Assembly (NCBI RefSeq): GCF_003958625.1
Contig: NZ_RSEL01000013.1
Coordinates: forward strand, 286,829 to 350,828
Direction: 5' to 3'
From: Tsuneonella rigui
Lineage (GTDB): Bacteria > Pseudomonadota > Alphaproteobacteria > Sphingomonadales > Sphingomonadaceae
DNA: 64,000 nucleotides
Made by a program: the position numbers and the translations under genes. The notes under the pieces are model-generated. The model searched no databases, was not told where the DNA came from, and worked only from the letters and a program-made list of their open reading frames with translations. This document shows positions 36,332-46,060 of this stretch, in pieces (within the stretch, counting starts at the first letter, position 1; each line of letters opens with the position of its first letter).

Positions 36332-37635
36332 GCGACTGCCTCCGCTGCGTCCTGGATATCGCCGATGGGATCGGGATAGAGCTCCAGCGCCAGCGCGCGG
36401 CGATTGAGCAGCGAGTAGTCCGGGAACACCGGATCCTTGACGTCGCGGTATTGCTTGAGGTGCTGCTTGGCGACGGTCACCTTGTGCACCTCGGTCGGGC
36501 CATCGGCGATACCCATCACCATCGCGCCGATCAGCCCGCCGACGAACGGCATCTCGTTCGACACGCCGAGCGAGCCGTGGATGTGGATGCAGCGCTTGGC
36601 GATGTTGGCATAGACGGTCGGCATCAGCGCCTTGATCGCGGCGATGTCCTTCCGCACGCGGCGGTAATCCTGGTACTTGTCGATCGTCCACGCGGTCTTG
36701 AGCACGAACAGCTTGAACTGCTCGAGCTCGATATAGCTGTCGGCGATGTCGAACTGCACGCCCTGGTAATCGGCCAAGGTGCCGGTGCGGGTGGTGCGGC
36801 TGACCGCGCGGCGGCTCATCTTGTCGAGCAGCTTCTTGCAGTTTCCGACCGTGCGCATGGCGTGGTGCACACGCCCGCCGCCGAGGCGAGTCTGCGAGAT
36901 CGCGAAAGCGCCGCCGCGCTCACCCAGCAGGTGATCGGCGGGCACGCGGACGTCGGTGTAGCGGACGTAGCTCTCGCTGCCATCGGGCTGGCCGTAGACG
37001 CCGACGTTGCGGACGATCTCTACGCCGGGCGTGTCGATCGGCACGATGAACATGCTCATGCGCTCATGCCGCGGTGCGTCGGGATCGGTGACCGCCATGA
37101 CGATGAGGAATTCGGCCCACTTGCCGTTGGTCGAGAACCACTTCTCGCCGTTTATCTTCCAGTGATTGCCGTCCTGCTCGGCACGGGTGACGAAAGCAGT
37201 GGGGTCGGATCCGCCCTGCGGTTCGGTCATCGAAAATGCGCTGACGATCCGGTTGTCGAGCAGCGGCTGGAGGTACTGCTCCTTCTGCTCGGGCGTGCCG
37301 TAGTGGGCGATGATCTCGGCATTCCCTGTGTCGGGCGCCTGGCATCCGAACACGATCGGTGCGAAGCTTGCGCCGCCGATGATCTCGTTCATCAGGCCGA
37401 GCTTGACCTGGCCGTAACCCTGGCCGCCGAGTTCGGGGCCGAGGTGGCAGGCCCACAGGCCCTGGCGCTTGACCTCGTCCTGCAGCGGCTGGACCAGCGC
37501 ATTGCGGCGCTCGTTCTTCACATCGTAGGGGTGGATGCCGAGGTAGCCGAGCGGTTCGACCTTCTCGTCGACGAACGACTGCATCCAGTCGAGCTTCGCC
37601 TGAAATTCGGGATCGGTTTCGAAATCCCACGCCAT
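36328..37635 (-). CDS. acyl-CoA dehydrogenase, ACAD10/11-like
   Basis: A 435-residue acyl-CoA dehydrogenase with AFSMTEPQGGSDPTAF at the flavin site, GEKWFSTNGKWAEFLIVMAV, IHGSLGVSNEMPFVG and the C-terminal IADGPTEVHKVTVAKQHLK. That final motif is typical of the ACAD11-like group, which acts on long or hydroxylated acyl-CoAs and which in animals is fused to an APH-type kinase. A separate kinase of that type is encoded at 11793-12809. GGGAG precedes the ATG. This is the first gene of the operon that runs down to 31222, with a promoter-like sequence about 45-70 bases upstream. Confidence 0.9.
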   Translation of the reverse strand: MAWDFETDPEFQAKLDWMQSFVDEKVEPLGYLGIHPYDVKNERRNALVQPLQDEVKRQGLWACHLGPELGGQGYGQVKLGLMNEIIGGASFAPIVFGCQAPDTGNAEIIAHYGTPEQKEQYLQPLLDNRIVSAFSMTEPQGGSDPTAFVTRAEQDGNHWKINGEKWFSTNGKWAEFLIVMAVTDPDAPRHERMSMFIVPIDTPGVEIVRNVGVYGQPDGSESYVRYTDVRVPADHLLGERGGAFAISQTRLGGGRVHHAMRTVGNCKKLLDKMSRRAVSRTTRTGTLADYQGVQFDIADSYIELEQFKLFVLKTAWTIDKYQDYRRVRKDIAAIKALMPTVYANIAKRCIHIHGSLGVSNEMPFVGGLIGAMVMGIADGPTEVHKVTVAKQHLKQYRDVKDPVFPDYSLLNRRALALELYPDPIGDIQDAAEAVA

Positions 37636-37679
37636 CGGTAACTCTCCCGCCGGCCACTGTTTCGCGGCTCAACGAATCG

Positions 37680-37707
37680 AGCATACCGCTTTTTGGAATG
37701 GCGGCAA
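37680..37707 (-). promoter_or_regulatory. promoter-like sequence of the acyl-CoA dehydrogenase operon
   Basis: On the minus strand TTGCCG (37702-37707) and TATGCT (37680-37685) are 16 bases apart, in the AT-richest part of the 218-base gap and just upstream of the first dehydrogenase gene. Both hexamers match 4 of 6 consensus positions. The REP-like copy 3 ends the preceding SDR transcript immediately before it. Confidence 0.4.
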
Positions 37708-37734
37708 GCGGGTGCCACGATGACAACACTACCT

Positions 37735-37823
37735 CGTCGGCCCGGACTTGATCCGGGCCAGTGCTTTTCTTCTTCCGAGCTCGGCGAAGAGAAGCCTAAC
37801 CCCGGGTCAAGCCCGGGGTGACG
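37735..37823. repeat. REP/BIME-like palindromic element, copy 3
   Basis: GGCCCGGA-CTTGA-TCCGGGCC and CCCCGGG-TCAAG-CCCGGGG are the two hairpins, with a pyrimidine-rich then purine-rich spacer, bounded by CGTCG and GTGACG. It starts 31 bases downstream of the SDR stop on that gene's strand, before the promoter of the dehydrogenase operon. It is closest in arm sequence and spacer to copy 2. Confidence 0.8.
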
Positions 37824-37853
37824 ATGAGGGTAGCGGTTAAGAGGCCCTCCGGT

Positions 37854-38621
37854 TCAGACGGTCGAGCCGCCGTCCACCACCATAGTCTGCCCGGTCGTCC
37901 AGCTCGCGGCCGGGCTGCACAAGTAGACCGCAAGCCCGGCGATATCGTCGGGTTCGCCAAGCCGGCCCATCGGCGTGCGAGCCACCGCGGCGGCGGCGGC
38001 ATCGGGGTTCTCGTAGAGCGCACGGGCGAACTCGGTTTTCACCAGCCCCGGCGCAATCCCGTTGACACGGATTCCGTGCTTGCCGTTCTCGACCGCGTAA
38101 TTGCGCACCAGTTGGATGTCGGCCGCCTTGGTGATGGCGTAGGCGCCGAGCACCGGCGTGCCGCGCAGCGCGCCGATCGAGCTGATCACCAGGATCGCGC
38201 CGTCCTTCTTCGCGCGCATGTCGGGCAGCGCGAGCTGGATCAGCCAGTGATTAGACACGACATTGTTCATCAGCGTCTTCTGGAAGACCCCGTCTTCGAT
38301 CGTGTCGAGCGAGCCGTAGTGCGGGTTGGACGCCGCGTTGCAGACGAGGATGTCGATCGGGCCGAACGCCTGGTGCGTCTTCTCAACCAGCGCGGTCAGC
38401 GCGTCCTTCGAAGAAATGCTGGCGGCGATCGCGACGGCGCTGCCTTCGCCATGCTCGGCGTTGATCGCGCTGGCGACTTCCTCGCAGGCGTCCTGGTTGC
38501 GGCTGGAGATCACCACCTTGGCGCCGCGCTGCGCGAGCCGTTCGGCGATCGCCCGCCCGATCCCACGCGAGGAACCGGTGACGACGGCGACTTTGCCGGT
38601 GAGGTCGAATGGATCGGTCAT
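37854..38621 (-). CDS. SDR family oxidoreductase
   Basis: A 255-residue short-chain dehydrogenase. The nucleotide-binding motif TGSSRGIGRAIAE is near residue 15, VCNAASNPHYG stands in the NNAG position, and the catalytic Ser-Tyr-Lys are in ISSIGALRGTPVLGAYAITK. The ending GQTMVVDGGSTV is typical. It resembles 3-oxoacyl or hydroxyacyl reductases; the substrate is unknown. GGGAGAG precedes ATG 38621, and the longer frame upstream belongs to the neighbouring gene's shadow. It lies 59 bases downstream of the fumarylacetoacetase gene on the same strand, and REP-like copy 3 follows its stop. Confidence 0.9.
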   Translation of the reverse strand: MTDPFDLTGKVAVVTGSSRGIGRAIAERLAQRGAKVVISSRNQDACEEVASAINAEHGEGSAVAIAASISSKDALTALVEKTHQAFGPIDILVCNAASNPHYGSLDTIEDGVFQKTLMNNVVSNHWLIQLALPDMRAKKDGAILVISSIGALRGTPVLGAYAITKAADIQLVRNYAVENGKHGIRVNGIAPGLVKTEFARALYENPDAAAAAVARTPMGRLGEPDDIAGLAVYLCSPAASWTTGQTMVVDGGSTV

Positions 38622-38680
38622 GGCTCTCTCCCTTGTCTGGGGAGATACCATGATTTCGAAAGGCCGCTCGCGCAAGCGTC

Positions 38681-39688
38681 TTACGCGGCGACCACCTCCT
38701 GTTCGATCTTGCCGAAGATCGAGTGCCCCGCCGCATCGCGCATCTCGACCGAGACGGTGTCGCCGGGTTGCATGAAGGGGGTCGCCGGCTTCCCGTCGGC
38801 GATGGTCTCGATCATGCGGATCTCCGCGATGCACGAATAACCCGCCCCGCCGGCGCTGACCGGGGTGCCCGGGCCGCCATCGGCGCCCTTGTTGCTCACC
38901 GTGCCCGAGCCGATGATCGTGCCCGCGCATAGCGAGCGCGTCTTGGCGGCGTGCGCGACGAGGTCGGCGAGGCTGAAGGTTGCTTCCTGCGCAGCGTTGG
39001 CGCGGCCGAACGGCTGGCCGTTGTAGTCGACCATCAGCGGCAGATTAATCACACTGTTCGCCCAGGCGTCGCCGAGCTCCTCGGGCGTCACCGCGACCGG
39101 TGAAAACGCGCTCGCGGGTTTCGACTGGAAAAAGCCGAAGCCCTTTTCCAGCTCGCCGGGGATGAGGCCGCGCAGGGATACGTCGTTGACCAGCATCAGC
39201 AGCTTGATGTGCTCCGCGGCGTCTTCCTTCGAGACGCCCATCGGCACGTCGTCGACCACGCAGGCGATCTCGCCCTCCATGTCGCAGCCCCAGGCGACGT
39301 CCTTGAGCGGGATCGGATCGCGCGGGGCAAGGAAGCCGTCGCTGCCGCCCTGGTACATCAGCGGGTCGTGATAGAAGCTCTCGGGCACCTTCGCGCCGCG
39401 CGCCTGGCGGACCAGCTCGACATGGTTGATGTACGCGCTGCCATCGGCCCACTGGTAGGCGCGAGGGAGCGGGCTCGCCGCGTCATGCTCGTGGAACCGG
39501 CCGCACGGCACGCTCCAGTGCTCGACGTCGCGGTAGAGCGCGCCGAGGTAGGGTGCCACCTGCTCCCAGTTGTCGAGCGCGGCCTGCATGGTCGGCACGA
39601 TGTGCTCGGCCGAGGAGTAGCGCGTCAGGTCCTTGGAGACGACGACGAGCTTGCCGTCGCGGCCGTGCTTGAGAGAGGCGAGTTTCAT
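38681..39688 (-). CDS. fumarylacetoacetate hydrolase (bacterial FahA type)
   Basis: A 335-residue FAH-family hydrolase with the N-terminal MKLASLKHGRDGKLVVVSKD, which is characteristic of the bacterial fumarylacetoacetases of tyrosine/homogentisate breakdown. The metal-site pattern is seen in WGCDMEGEIACVVDD and LMLVNDVSLRGLIPGE. The reaction splits fumarylacetoacetate to fumarate and acetoacetate. The start overlaps the stop of the maleylacetoacetate isomerase gene (ATGA), so these two steps are coupled. Homogentisate dioxygenase and 4-hydroxyphenylpyruvate dioxygenase are not in the window. Confidence 0.9.
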   Translation of the reverse strand: MKLASLKHGRDGKLVVVSKDLTRYSSAEHIVPTMQAALDNWEQVAPYLGALYRDVEHWSVPCGRFHEHDAASPLPRAYQWADGSAYINHVELVRQARGAKVPESFYHDPLMYQGGSDGFLAPRDPIPLKDVAWGCDMEGEIACVVDDVPMGVSKEDAAEHIKLLMLVNDVSLRGLIPGELEKGFGFFQSKPASAFSPVAVTPEELGDAWANSVINLPLMVDYNGQPFGRANAAQEATFSLADLVAHAAKTRSLCAGTIIGSGTVSNKGADGGPGTPVSAGGAGYSCIAEIRMIETIADGKPATPFMQPGDTVSVEMRDAAGHSIFGKIEQEVVAA

Positions 39689-40322
39689 GTTGGAGGGCTA
39701 TCCGGCTGGTTGTCGGGATGGGCGCGCTGGAATGCGGGGAGGGCGAGGCAGGCTGTCTCGATCCGCTCGATGTGGGGCATCGCGCCGGTGTCGAGGTTGA
39801 ACCGGCGCGCGTTGTACATCTGCGGAATCAGCACGACCTCGAACAGGCCCGGAGCGTCAAACAGGTAGTCGCCGCTGCCGACCTGCGCCAGCCGCGCTTC
39901 GACCGGGACCAGCGTCTTGACCAGCCAGTGGCGGTACCAGGTGTCGATCGCGTCCTGCTCCTGCCCCAATTCGTTTTTGAGGTACTGCAGCGCCGAGAGG
40001 TTGTTGATCGCGTGGATGTCGGTCGCGATCGCATAGGCGAGCTCGCGCGCGGTGAAGCGATCTTCGGTATCACGCGGCAGCAGCGGGCGATCGGGATAGG
40101 CCTCGTCGAGCCACTCGAGGATCGCCACCGACTGCGCCCGGTCGCGGCCGCCCGCCTGCAGCAGCGGCACCCCGGCGAACGGGTTGTGCGACAGGAACTC
40201 GGCCCCGCGCTGCTCGCCCTTGACGATGTTGACAGGCTCGATTTCGTAGTCGAGCCCCTTGAGGTTCAGCGCGATCCGCAGCCGGTAGCTGGTCGAGCTG
40301 CGGAAATAGGCGTGGAGCTTCA

Positions 40323-40323
<1 letters not shown>
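39685..40323 (-). CDS. maiA: maleylacetoacetate isomerase (zeta-class GST)
   Basis: MaiA isomerises maleylacetoacetate to fumarylacetoacetate with glutathione. The 212-residue protein begins KLHAYFRSSTSYRLRIALNL, where the SSTSYR active-site serine/cysteine loop is the mark of zeta glutathione transferases. NPFAGVPLLQ and QSVAILEWLDE form the glutathione site. Downstream IATDIHAINNLSALQYL and VLIPQMYNARRFNLD match MaiA. The ATG at 40323 overlaps the stop of the dehydrogenase gene by one base, and the stop overlaps the fumarylacetoacetase start, so gcdH-maiA-fah form one coupled unit. Confidence 0.93.
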
Positions 40324-41498
<1,175 letters not shown>

Positions 41499-41500
41499 GC

Positions 41501-41520
41501 GCGGTCCTTCGCAGGACCGC
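41501..41520 (-). promoter_or_regulatory. hairpin sequestering the gcdH ribosome binding site
   Basis: On the gcdH strand the sequence is GCGGTCCT-GCGA-AGGACCGC: an 8-bp perfect stem closed by a GNRA-type GCGA loop, ending two bases before the ATG at 41498. The only good Shine-Dalgarno, AAGGA, is formed by the loop end and the 3' arm, six bases from the ATG. Folding would therefore block ribosome binding. There is no U-run, so it is not a plain terminator for the preceding receiver gene. Confidence 0.6.
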
Positions 41521-41535
41521 GAGAGCCGCGCAAGG

Positions 41536-41895
41536 TCAGGCTTCGGCGAGCGCCTCGCGCATGGTCGCGATGATCTGGTTGGGCGGGCAGGGCTTCGCCA
41601 GCGCGTGGGCGTTGGGATAGCGGTCGCTGACCTCGGTCGGCGAGACCTCGCCCGAATGGAAGATCACCGGCACGTTGGCCGCCATCAGCTTCTCGGCCAG
41701 CGGGAACACCTCGCCATCCTCGAGCCGCACGTCGAGGATCGCGAGATCGGGCGTGCGATGCTCCAGCGCGTCGATCGCCGAACTCGCCGAATCGTAGGGC
41801 CCCGCGACTTCGTAACCGGCTTCCTCGACCGTGTCGCACAGGTCGACACCGATAATCAGCTCATCTTCGGCGACGAGGACGCACTGCTGGGCCAT
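41536..41895 (-). CDS. single-domain response regulator
   Basis: The 119-residue protein is a bare receiver domain with a full set of active-site residues: the acidic pair in LVAEDELI, phosphoacceptor Asp in [11 protein letters not shown], Ser in PVIFHSGE and Lys in HALAKPC. No output domain follows. The PVIFHSGE stretch recalls the FAT GUY receivers of sphingomonads, which act in the general stress phosphorelay; that is a resemblance only. No histidine kinase gene is nearby. ATG 41895 is the first start with family sequence. It lies 67 bases downstream of the HhH protein gene and 37 bases upstream of gcdH. Confidence 0.88.
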   Translation of the reverse strand: MAQQCVLVAEDELIIGVDLCDTVEEAGYEVAGPYDSASSAIDALEHRTPDLAILDVRLEDGEVFPLAEKLMAANVPVIFHSGEVSPTEVSDRYPNAHALAKPCPPNQIIATMREALAEA

Positions 41896-41962
41896 GAGGC
41901 AAATCTCCGCGGGATACAGGATGGTCCGCGCTCTAACTCGCACCGCGGGCGTTTGTTCCCGG

Positions 41963-42484
41963 TCAGGTGGCGCCGAAGCGCTGTTCGAACCCGGCGGTGT
42001 CGCCGTCAGCCAGCAAGCGCGCCTGCGCGACCCAGTCGTCGCGGCGGATACGCCCTTGAAAACGTCCCAGTTGCGCGTCGATCCGGTCGATATCGGCGTG
42101 GCTCCAACCGGCGATCTGGTCGAAGCGGGTGACGCCCAGTTCGCCCAGCGTCGCGGCGAGCTTGGGGCCAAGGCCCTTGATGCGTGTGAGATCGTCCGCA
42201 CCGACTTCAGCCTCGATCCGGGCTTCCTGCGCAGCGGCGGCGACCGCTACGCCCGCGCCGCCGATGGCATCGGGCACCAGCGGCGGGGTGACGACCGCGG
42301 CAGCGGGCGCGTCGATCAGCGCCTGGTTGCGCGCGGCGGGTGCGGCGCCCTCGTCAAGGGTGTCGCGCCGGTCGACGGTGACGCTGGTCTTGCGGTTGGC
42401 GATCAGCAGCCACCACAGCAGCAGCATGACCACGATGGCGCCGATGAGCAGCAGCGGCCAGTTCTCGGCAAGAAGATCGTTCAC
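41963..42484 (-). CDS. membrane-anchored helix-hairpin-helix protein
   Basis: A 173-residue protein with one N-terminal membrane segment (about residues 7-27, WPLLLIGAIVVMLLLWWLL), an alanine/proline-rich linker and a C-terminal helix-hairpin-helix domain (LTRIKGLGPKLAATLGELG then FDQIAGWSHADIDRIDAQL). This HhH unit is the same as the one found at the end of some alphaproteobacterial NADH dehydrogenase subunit E proteins and in DUF4332-like proteins. Its role, including whether it binds DNA, is unknown. The GTG start at 42484 overlaps the flippase stop by four bases. Confidence 0.8.
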   Translation of the reverse strand: MNDLLAENWPLLLIGAIVVMLLLWWLLIANRKTSVTVDRRDTLDEGAAPAARNQALIDAPAAAVVTPPLVPDAIGGAGVAVAAAAQEARIEAEVGADDLTRIKGLGPKLAATLGELGVTRFDQIAGWSHADIDRIDAQLGRFQGRIRRDDWVAQARLLADGDTAGFEQRFGAT

Positions 42485-44001
42485 GGGCGGACCTCCGTCA
42501 GGGGTGGGGCGGCGGCATCCTCCGCCTGTTCGAGATTGCGGCGGAACAGCACGCGGTCCTCCGGACCGAAGCCGTAGCGCCAGATGACCCAGCCATAAGC
42601 GAGCAGGATCGCCGGCACGCCGACCCCGAGTTCCGCCCACTCAGGCAGCTTGGTCGCCAGCCAGCCGACGATGATCGCCGGCGCGCCCGCGATCACCAGC
42701 GCCCAGCGCCAATTATTGATCCGCTTCTTAAGGATGCGGCTGAGCAGGATCGATTTGACCAAGCTCGCGGTAGCGAGCGACAGCATCAGCGCGGCGGCAG
42801 CACCGGCAGCCTTGTAGTTCTCCGGCAGGTTCAGGTTCTCGATCGCGAGCATCGCGCCGACGGTGAGGAGGGCCTGCAGCCCGATGGTGCCGAGCGAAAT
42901 GACGAGGTTCTTCAACCGCGCAACGTAAATCAGCGCCGCCTCGGATACGACCGCGGTCGCCGCGACGACCTCCGCCGCAAGCAAGAAGGCAAGCGCGCCC
43001 GTACCGCCGACGAAATGCGGTCCGACCAAACCCATCACCCCTTCGCCGGGAATGCCGAGTGCGAGCCCAATGCCCGCCTGCGCGGCGGTGATCCAGAAGC
43101 CGACCTGGCACACCTGCTTGGCGATCGCGTCGTAGTTCTTTTCCTTGAGGTTGCGCGTGATCACCGGCCCCAGGATCGGCTCGAAACTGGTCTTCAGCTT
43201 TTGCGGCAGCGAAGCGACCTGCTGCGCGACGTAGTAGACGCCAACCGCGCTCGGGGCGGCGAACAGGCCGAGGATGAAGATGTCGAGCCGCCGCGTCCCC
43301 CATTCGATCGCATCGGCGGTGGCGAGTGGCAGCGCACGCGCGGTCAAGCGGGCCATCTCGCGCGGACGCGGCCGCCACAGCTTGGGCAAGCCGTAGGTTT
43401 TGAGGAACGCCCATAGGCCGGTGGCGAGCCCAGCGTAGATCGACCCCAGATAGGCCAGCAACAGGCCCGACTTGGGGAGCACAAAGTACAGCACGCCAGC
43501 AAGGATCGACAGCGTCCACGGCAGCACGATCGAGCGCGCGCGAACGGTGGTGGCGATGTCGAACCGGTAGGCTTGCGCGGCGAGGACGATCTCGGTCAGC
43601 GCATAGCCGGGAATGGCGAGCACGATCAGCCGATCGAGCTGGGTGTACTCTCCACTCGGGAACAGCGGCGCGGGCACCAGCCAGAAGAACGCCGCCGCCA
43701 CGAGTCCGGCAAGGGTCGCGACCAGCATCCCGTCGAACACCACGTTGGCAGGGTGCGTGTCGGAGCCTTCGGTCAGCCGCTGGGCGAGCCCGCGCTTCTC
43801 ACCCATCGAGCATATGAGCCCGACGATCTCGACCACCACCAGCGCCGAGGCATAGCGGCCGAGCGCGGCGGCGCCGTAGAGCCGGCCGGCGATGAACAGG
43901 AACGGCAGCATGCCCGCCAACCGCACGAGGAAGCCGACGAAGTTCTGCCGCCCTCCCTTGGCGAGTGCCTGGATATCGCCCTGGTCGTGCTCTGCCGTCA
44001 C
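42481..44001 (-). CDS. lipopolysaccharide/polysaccharide flippase (Wzx/MATE-like)
   Basis: A 506-residue integral membrane protein with about 12-14 hydrophobic segments and the polysaccharide-biosynthesis pattern of oligosaccharide-lipid flippases (FVGFLVRLAGMLPFLFIAGRLYG at the start, in a region of about residues 16-40). It would move a lipid-linked sugar across the inner membrane. No glycosyltransferases are near, so the substrate is open. The GTG start at 44001 overlaps the gpsA stop and its own stop overlaps the HhH gene start, both by four bases, so expression is tied to tsaD-gpsA. Confidence 0.83.
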   Translation of the reverse strand: MTAEHDQGDIQALAKGGRQNFVGFLVRLAGMLPFLFIAGRLYGAAALGRYASALVVVEIVGLICSMGEKRGLAQRLTEGSDTHPANVVFDGMLVATLAGLVAAAFFWLVPAPLFPSGEYTQLDRLIVLAIPGYALTEIVLAAQAYRFDIATTVRARSIVLPWTLSILAGVLYFVLPKSGLLLAYLGSIYAGLATGLWAFLKTYGLPKLWRPRPREMARLTARALPLATADAIEWGTRRLDIFILGLFAAPSAVGVYYVAQQVASLPQKLKTSFEPILGPVITRNLKEKNYDAIAKQVCQVGFWITAAQAGIGLALGIPGEGVMGLVGPHFVGGTGALAFLLAAEVVAATAVVSEAALIYVARLKNLVISLGTIGLQALLTVGAMLAIENLNLPENYKAAGAAAALMLSLATASLVKSILLSRILKKRINNWRWALVIAGAPAIIVGWLATKLPEWAELGVGVPAILLAYGWVIWRYGFGPEDRVLFRRNLEQAEDAAAPPLTEVRP

Positions 44002-44981
44002 GCGTCGGTTTCCGGGCCGAGCGGGCGGGCGAGCAGTTCCGCGACGATCGCGATTGCCGGGGCGCCCTGCAGCAGGCGATAGACTGCCGCTACGATCGGC
44101 ATGGCGACGCCGTGACGCGCGGCGAGTTCGGTCAGCACCGGCGCAGTGTGCGCGCCTTCCGCGACAGTGCGCCGGTCGGCCATCAGCGCGGCCGGATCGC
44201 CGCCCTCACCGAGCGCCTTGCCAAGACTGAAATTGCGGCTGGCGGTCGATGAGCAGGTCAGCACCAGGTCACCCAGGCCGCACAGGCCCGCTAGCGTATC
44301 GCGTTCGGCCCCTAGCGCCTCTCCGAAGCGCAGCATCTCGGCGTAACCGCGCGCAATCAGCGCGGCGCGGGCATTCTGGCCAAGGCCGAGCCCGTCGACC
44401 ACGCCGCAGGCGATCGCCAGCACGTTCTTGACCGCGCCGCCGATCTCGGCACCGGTCACGTCGTCGGAATAGTACGGGCGGAAGGTCGGACGGGCGATCG
44501 CCGGGTGCAGCCGCGCCCACTGCTCCTCGCCGCCGCCGCAGGCCAGCGTGACCGCGGTGGGAAGACCCGCCGCGACCTCGTGCGCGAAGGTGGGGCCGGA
44601 CAGCACCGCGATGTCGCTGCCGGGCGCGGCATCACGCGCGACATGGTTCATCAAGCGGCCGCTGCCCGCTTCGATGCCCTTTGAGCAGAGCACCAGATCG
44701 CGAGGATGTGAAGGCATCGCGCCGAGCACGCTGGCCAGATGCTGGGCCGGAGTAACCGCGAGCAGGATTTCGGCGTCCGCGACCTCGGACAGATCGCCGG
44801 TCGCGCGAACTGTCGGCGCGAGGCTCGCGGAGGGCAGGAACAGGCTGTTGCGATGGCTGCCGTTGATCTCCTCGATCAGTTCGCTTTCGCGCGCCCATAG
44901 CAGCACCTCGCGCCCGTCGCTTGCGAGCATTTGCGCAAGCGCCGTGCCCCACGCGCCCGCGCCGAGGACCGCGATCGTCAA
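43998..44981 (-). CDS. gpsA: NAD(P)-dependent glycerol-3-phosphate dehydrogenase
   Basis: GpsA reduces dihydroxyacetone phosphate to sn-glycerol 3-phosphate for phospholipid synthesis, the reverse of GlpD at 9412-10881. The Rossmann motif [17 protein letters not shown] begins the 327-residue chain, followed by [32 protein letters not shown], the catalytic-lysine region [17 protein letters not shown] and [10 protein letters not shown]. The TTG start at 44981 overlaps the tsaD stop by four bases; the frame further upstream is an arginine-rich shadow. tsaD-gpsA adjacency is common in alphaproteobacteria. Confidence 0.96.
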   Translation of the reverse strand: MTIAVLGAGAWGTALAQMLASDGREVLLWARESELIEEINGSHRNSLFLPSASLAPTVRATGDLSEVADAEILLAVTPAQHLASVLGAMPSHPRDLVLCSKGIEAGSGRLMNHVARDAAPGSDIAVLSGPTFAHEVAAGLPTAVTLACGGGEEQWARLHPAIARPTFRPYYSDDVTGAEIGGAVKNVLAIACGVVDGLGLGQNARAALIARGYAEMLRFGEALGAERDTLAGLCGLGDLVLTCSSTASRNFSLGKALGEGGDPAALMADRRTVAEGAHTAPVLTELAARHGVAMPIVAAVYRLLQGAPAIAIVAELLARPLGPETDA

Positions 44982-46015
44982 GCCTTGTATCCCGCGCCGC
45001 GCACCGGATCGGCTGCCGGGTCGAGCGGCCAGCGTGGCCGTGCGGCGATGTCGAGCGGGTCGGCGGGCGCGCCGATCGCCAGCCGCTCTTGCCCCGCCCA
45101 CGCAATCATCGCCGCGTTGTCGGTGCACAGCGCCGGGGGTGGGGCGGAGAAGCGTAGACCGCGTCGGGATGCCAGGCCTTCGAGCGCGCCGCGAACGGAC
45201 GCGTTCGCCGCTACGCCGCCCGCAACCACGAGCGCATCTACGGGCTCCATCGCATTGAGCGCGACGGTCAGCCGGTCGATCACGCAATCGATCGCCGCCT
45301 GCTGGAAACTCGCCGCGATGTCGGGCGGGGTATGGCGTCCGCTCTCATTCGCCCGGAGAACCGCGCTCTTGAGCCCGGCGAAACTGAATTGCGGATCGGC
45401 GGTCCCGACCAGTGGGCGAGGCAAGGGCACCGCGCGCGGATCGCCCTCGCGCGCCAGCCGCTCGACCGCCGGCCCGCCCGGAAAGCCGAGGCCGAGGATC
45501 TTCGCGGTCTTGTCGAACGCTTCGCCCAGCGCATCGTCGATGGTGGTTGCGAGGCGGCGATAGCGCCCGACGCCTTCTACCCGCAGGATCTGGCAGTGCC
45601 CACCGGACACCAGCAGCAGGGCGTAGGGAAACGTAAGCTCGGCATCGGCCAGTCGCGGGCTGAGCGCGTGCCCCTCGAGGTGATTGATTGCCATCAGCGG
45701 CACATCCGCCGCCATCGCTAGCGCCTTGGCGGTGACGAGACCCACCATCACGCCGCCGATCAGCCCCGGTCCGGCGGTAGCCGCAATTGCGTCAAGATCG
45801 GCCAGCGCAACGCCCGCTTCATGCATGACCGTCTCGATCATCGGCGCCAGACGCTCGGCATGCGCGCGCGCAGCGATCTCCGGCACCACGCCGCCATAGG
45901 GCGCGTGGCTCTCGTCCTGGCTGGCGATGGCCTGGGCGATGATCGAGCGGTCGTGCGCCACGACCGCGGCCGCGGTCTCGTCGCAGCTCGATTCAATGCC
46001 CAGCACGATGCCCAT
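44978..46015 (-). CDS. tsaD: tRNA N6-adenosine threonylcarbamoyltransferase
   Basis: TsaD transfers the threonylcarbamoyl group to A37 of ANN-decoding tRNAs, with TsaB and TsaE. The 345-residue ASKHA-fold protein starts [17 protein letters not shown]. It carries the metal-binding [10 protein letters not shown] (two His), [20 protein letters not shown] and [16 protein letters not shown], then [12 protein letters not shown]. The family length is 335-350. It is divergent from hemC across 45 bases and is the first gene of the coupled tsaD-gpsA-flippase-HhH run. Confidence 0.97.
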   Translation of the reverse strand: MGIVLGIESSCDETAAAVVAHDRSIIAQAIASQDESHAPYGGVVPEIAARAHAERLAPMIETVMHEAGVALADLDAIAATAGPGLIGGVMVGLVTAKALAMAADVPLMAINHLEGHALSPRLADAELTFPYALLLVSGGHCQILRVEGVGRYRRLATTIDDALGEAFDKTAKILGLGFPGGPAVERLAREGDPRAVPLPRPLVGTADPQFSFAGLKSAVLRANESGRHTPPDIAASFQQAAIDCVIDRLTVALNAMEPVDALVVAGGVAANASVRGALEGLASRRGLRFSAPPPALCTDNAAMIAWAGQERLAIGAPADPLDIAARPRWPLDPAADPVRGAGYKA

Positions 46016-46060
46016 CCGGCTTTTCCTTAAGGCTTTGCTTGGCTACGGCAAGCGCGCCCA

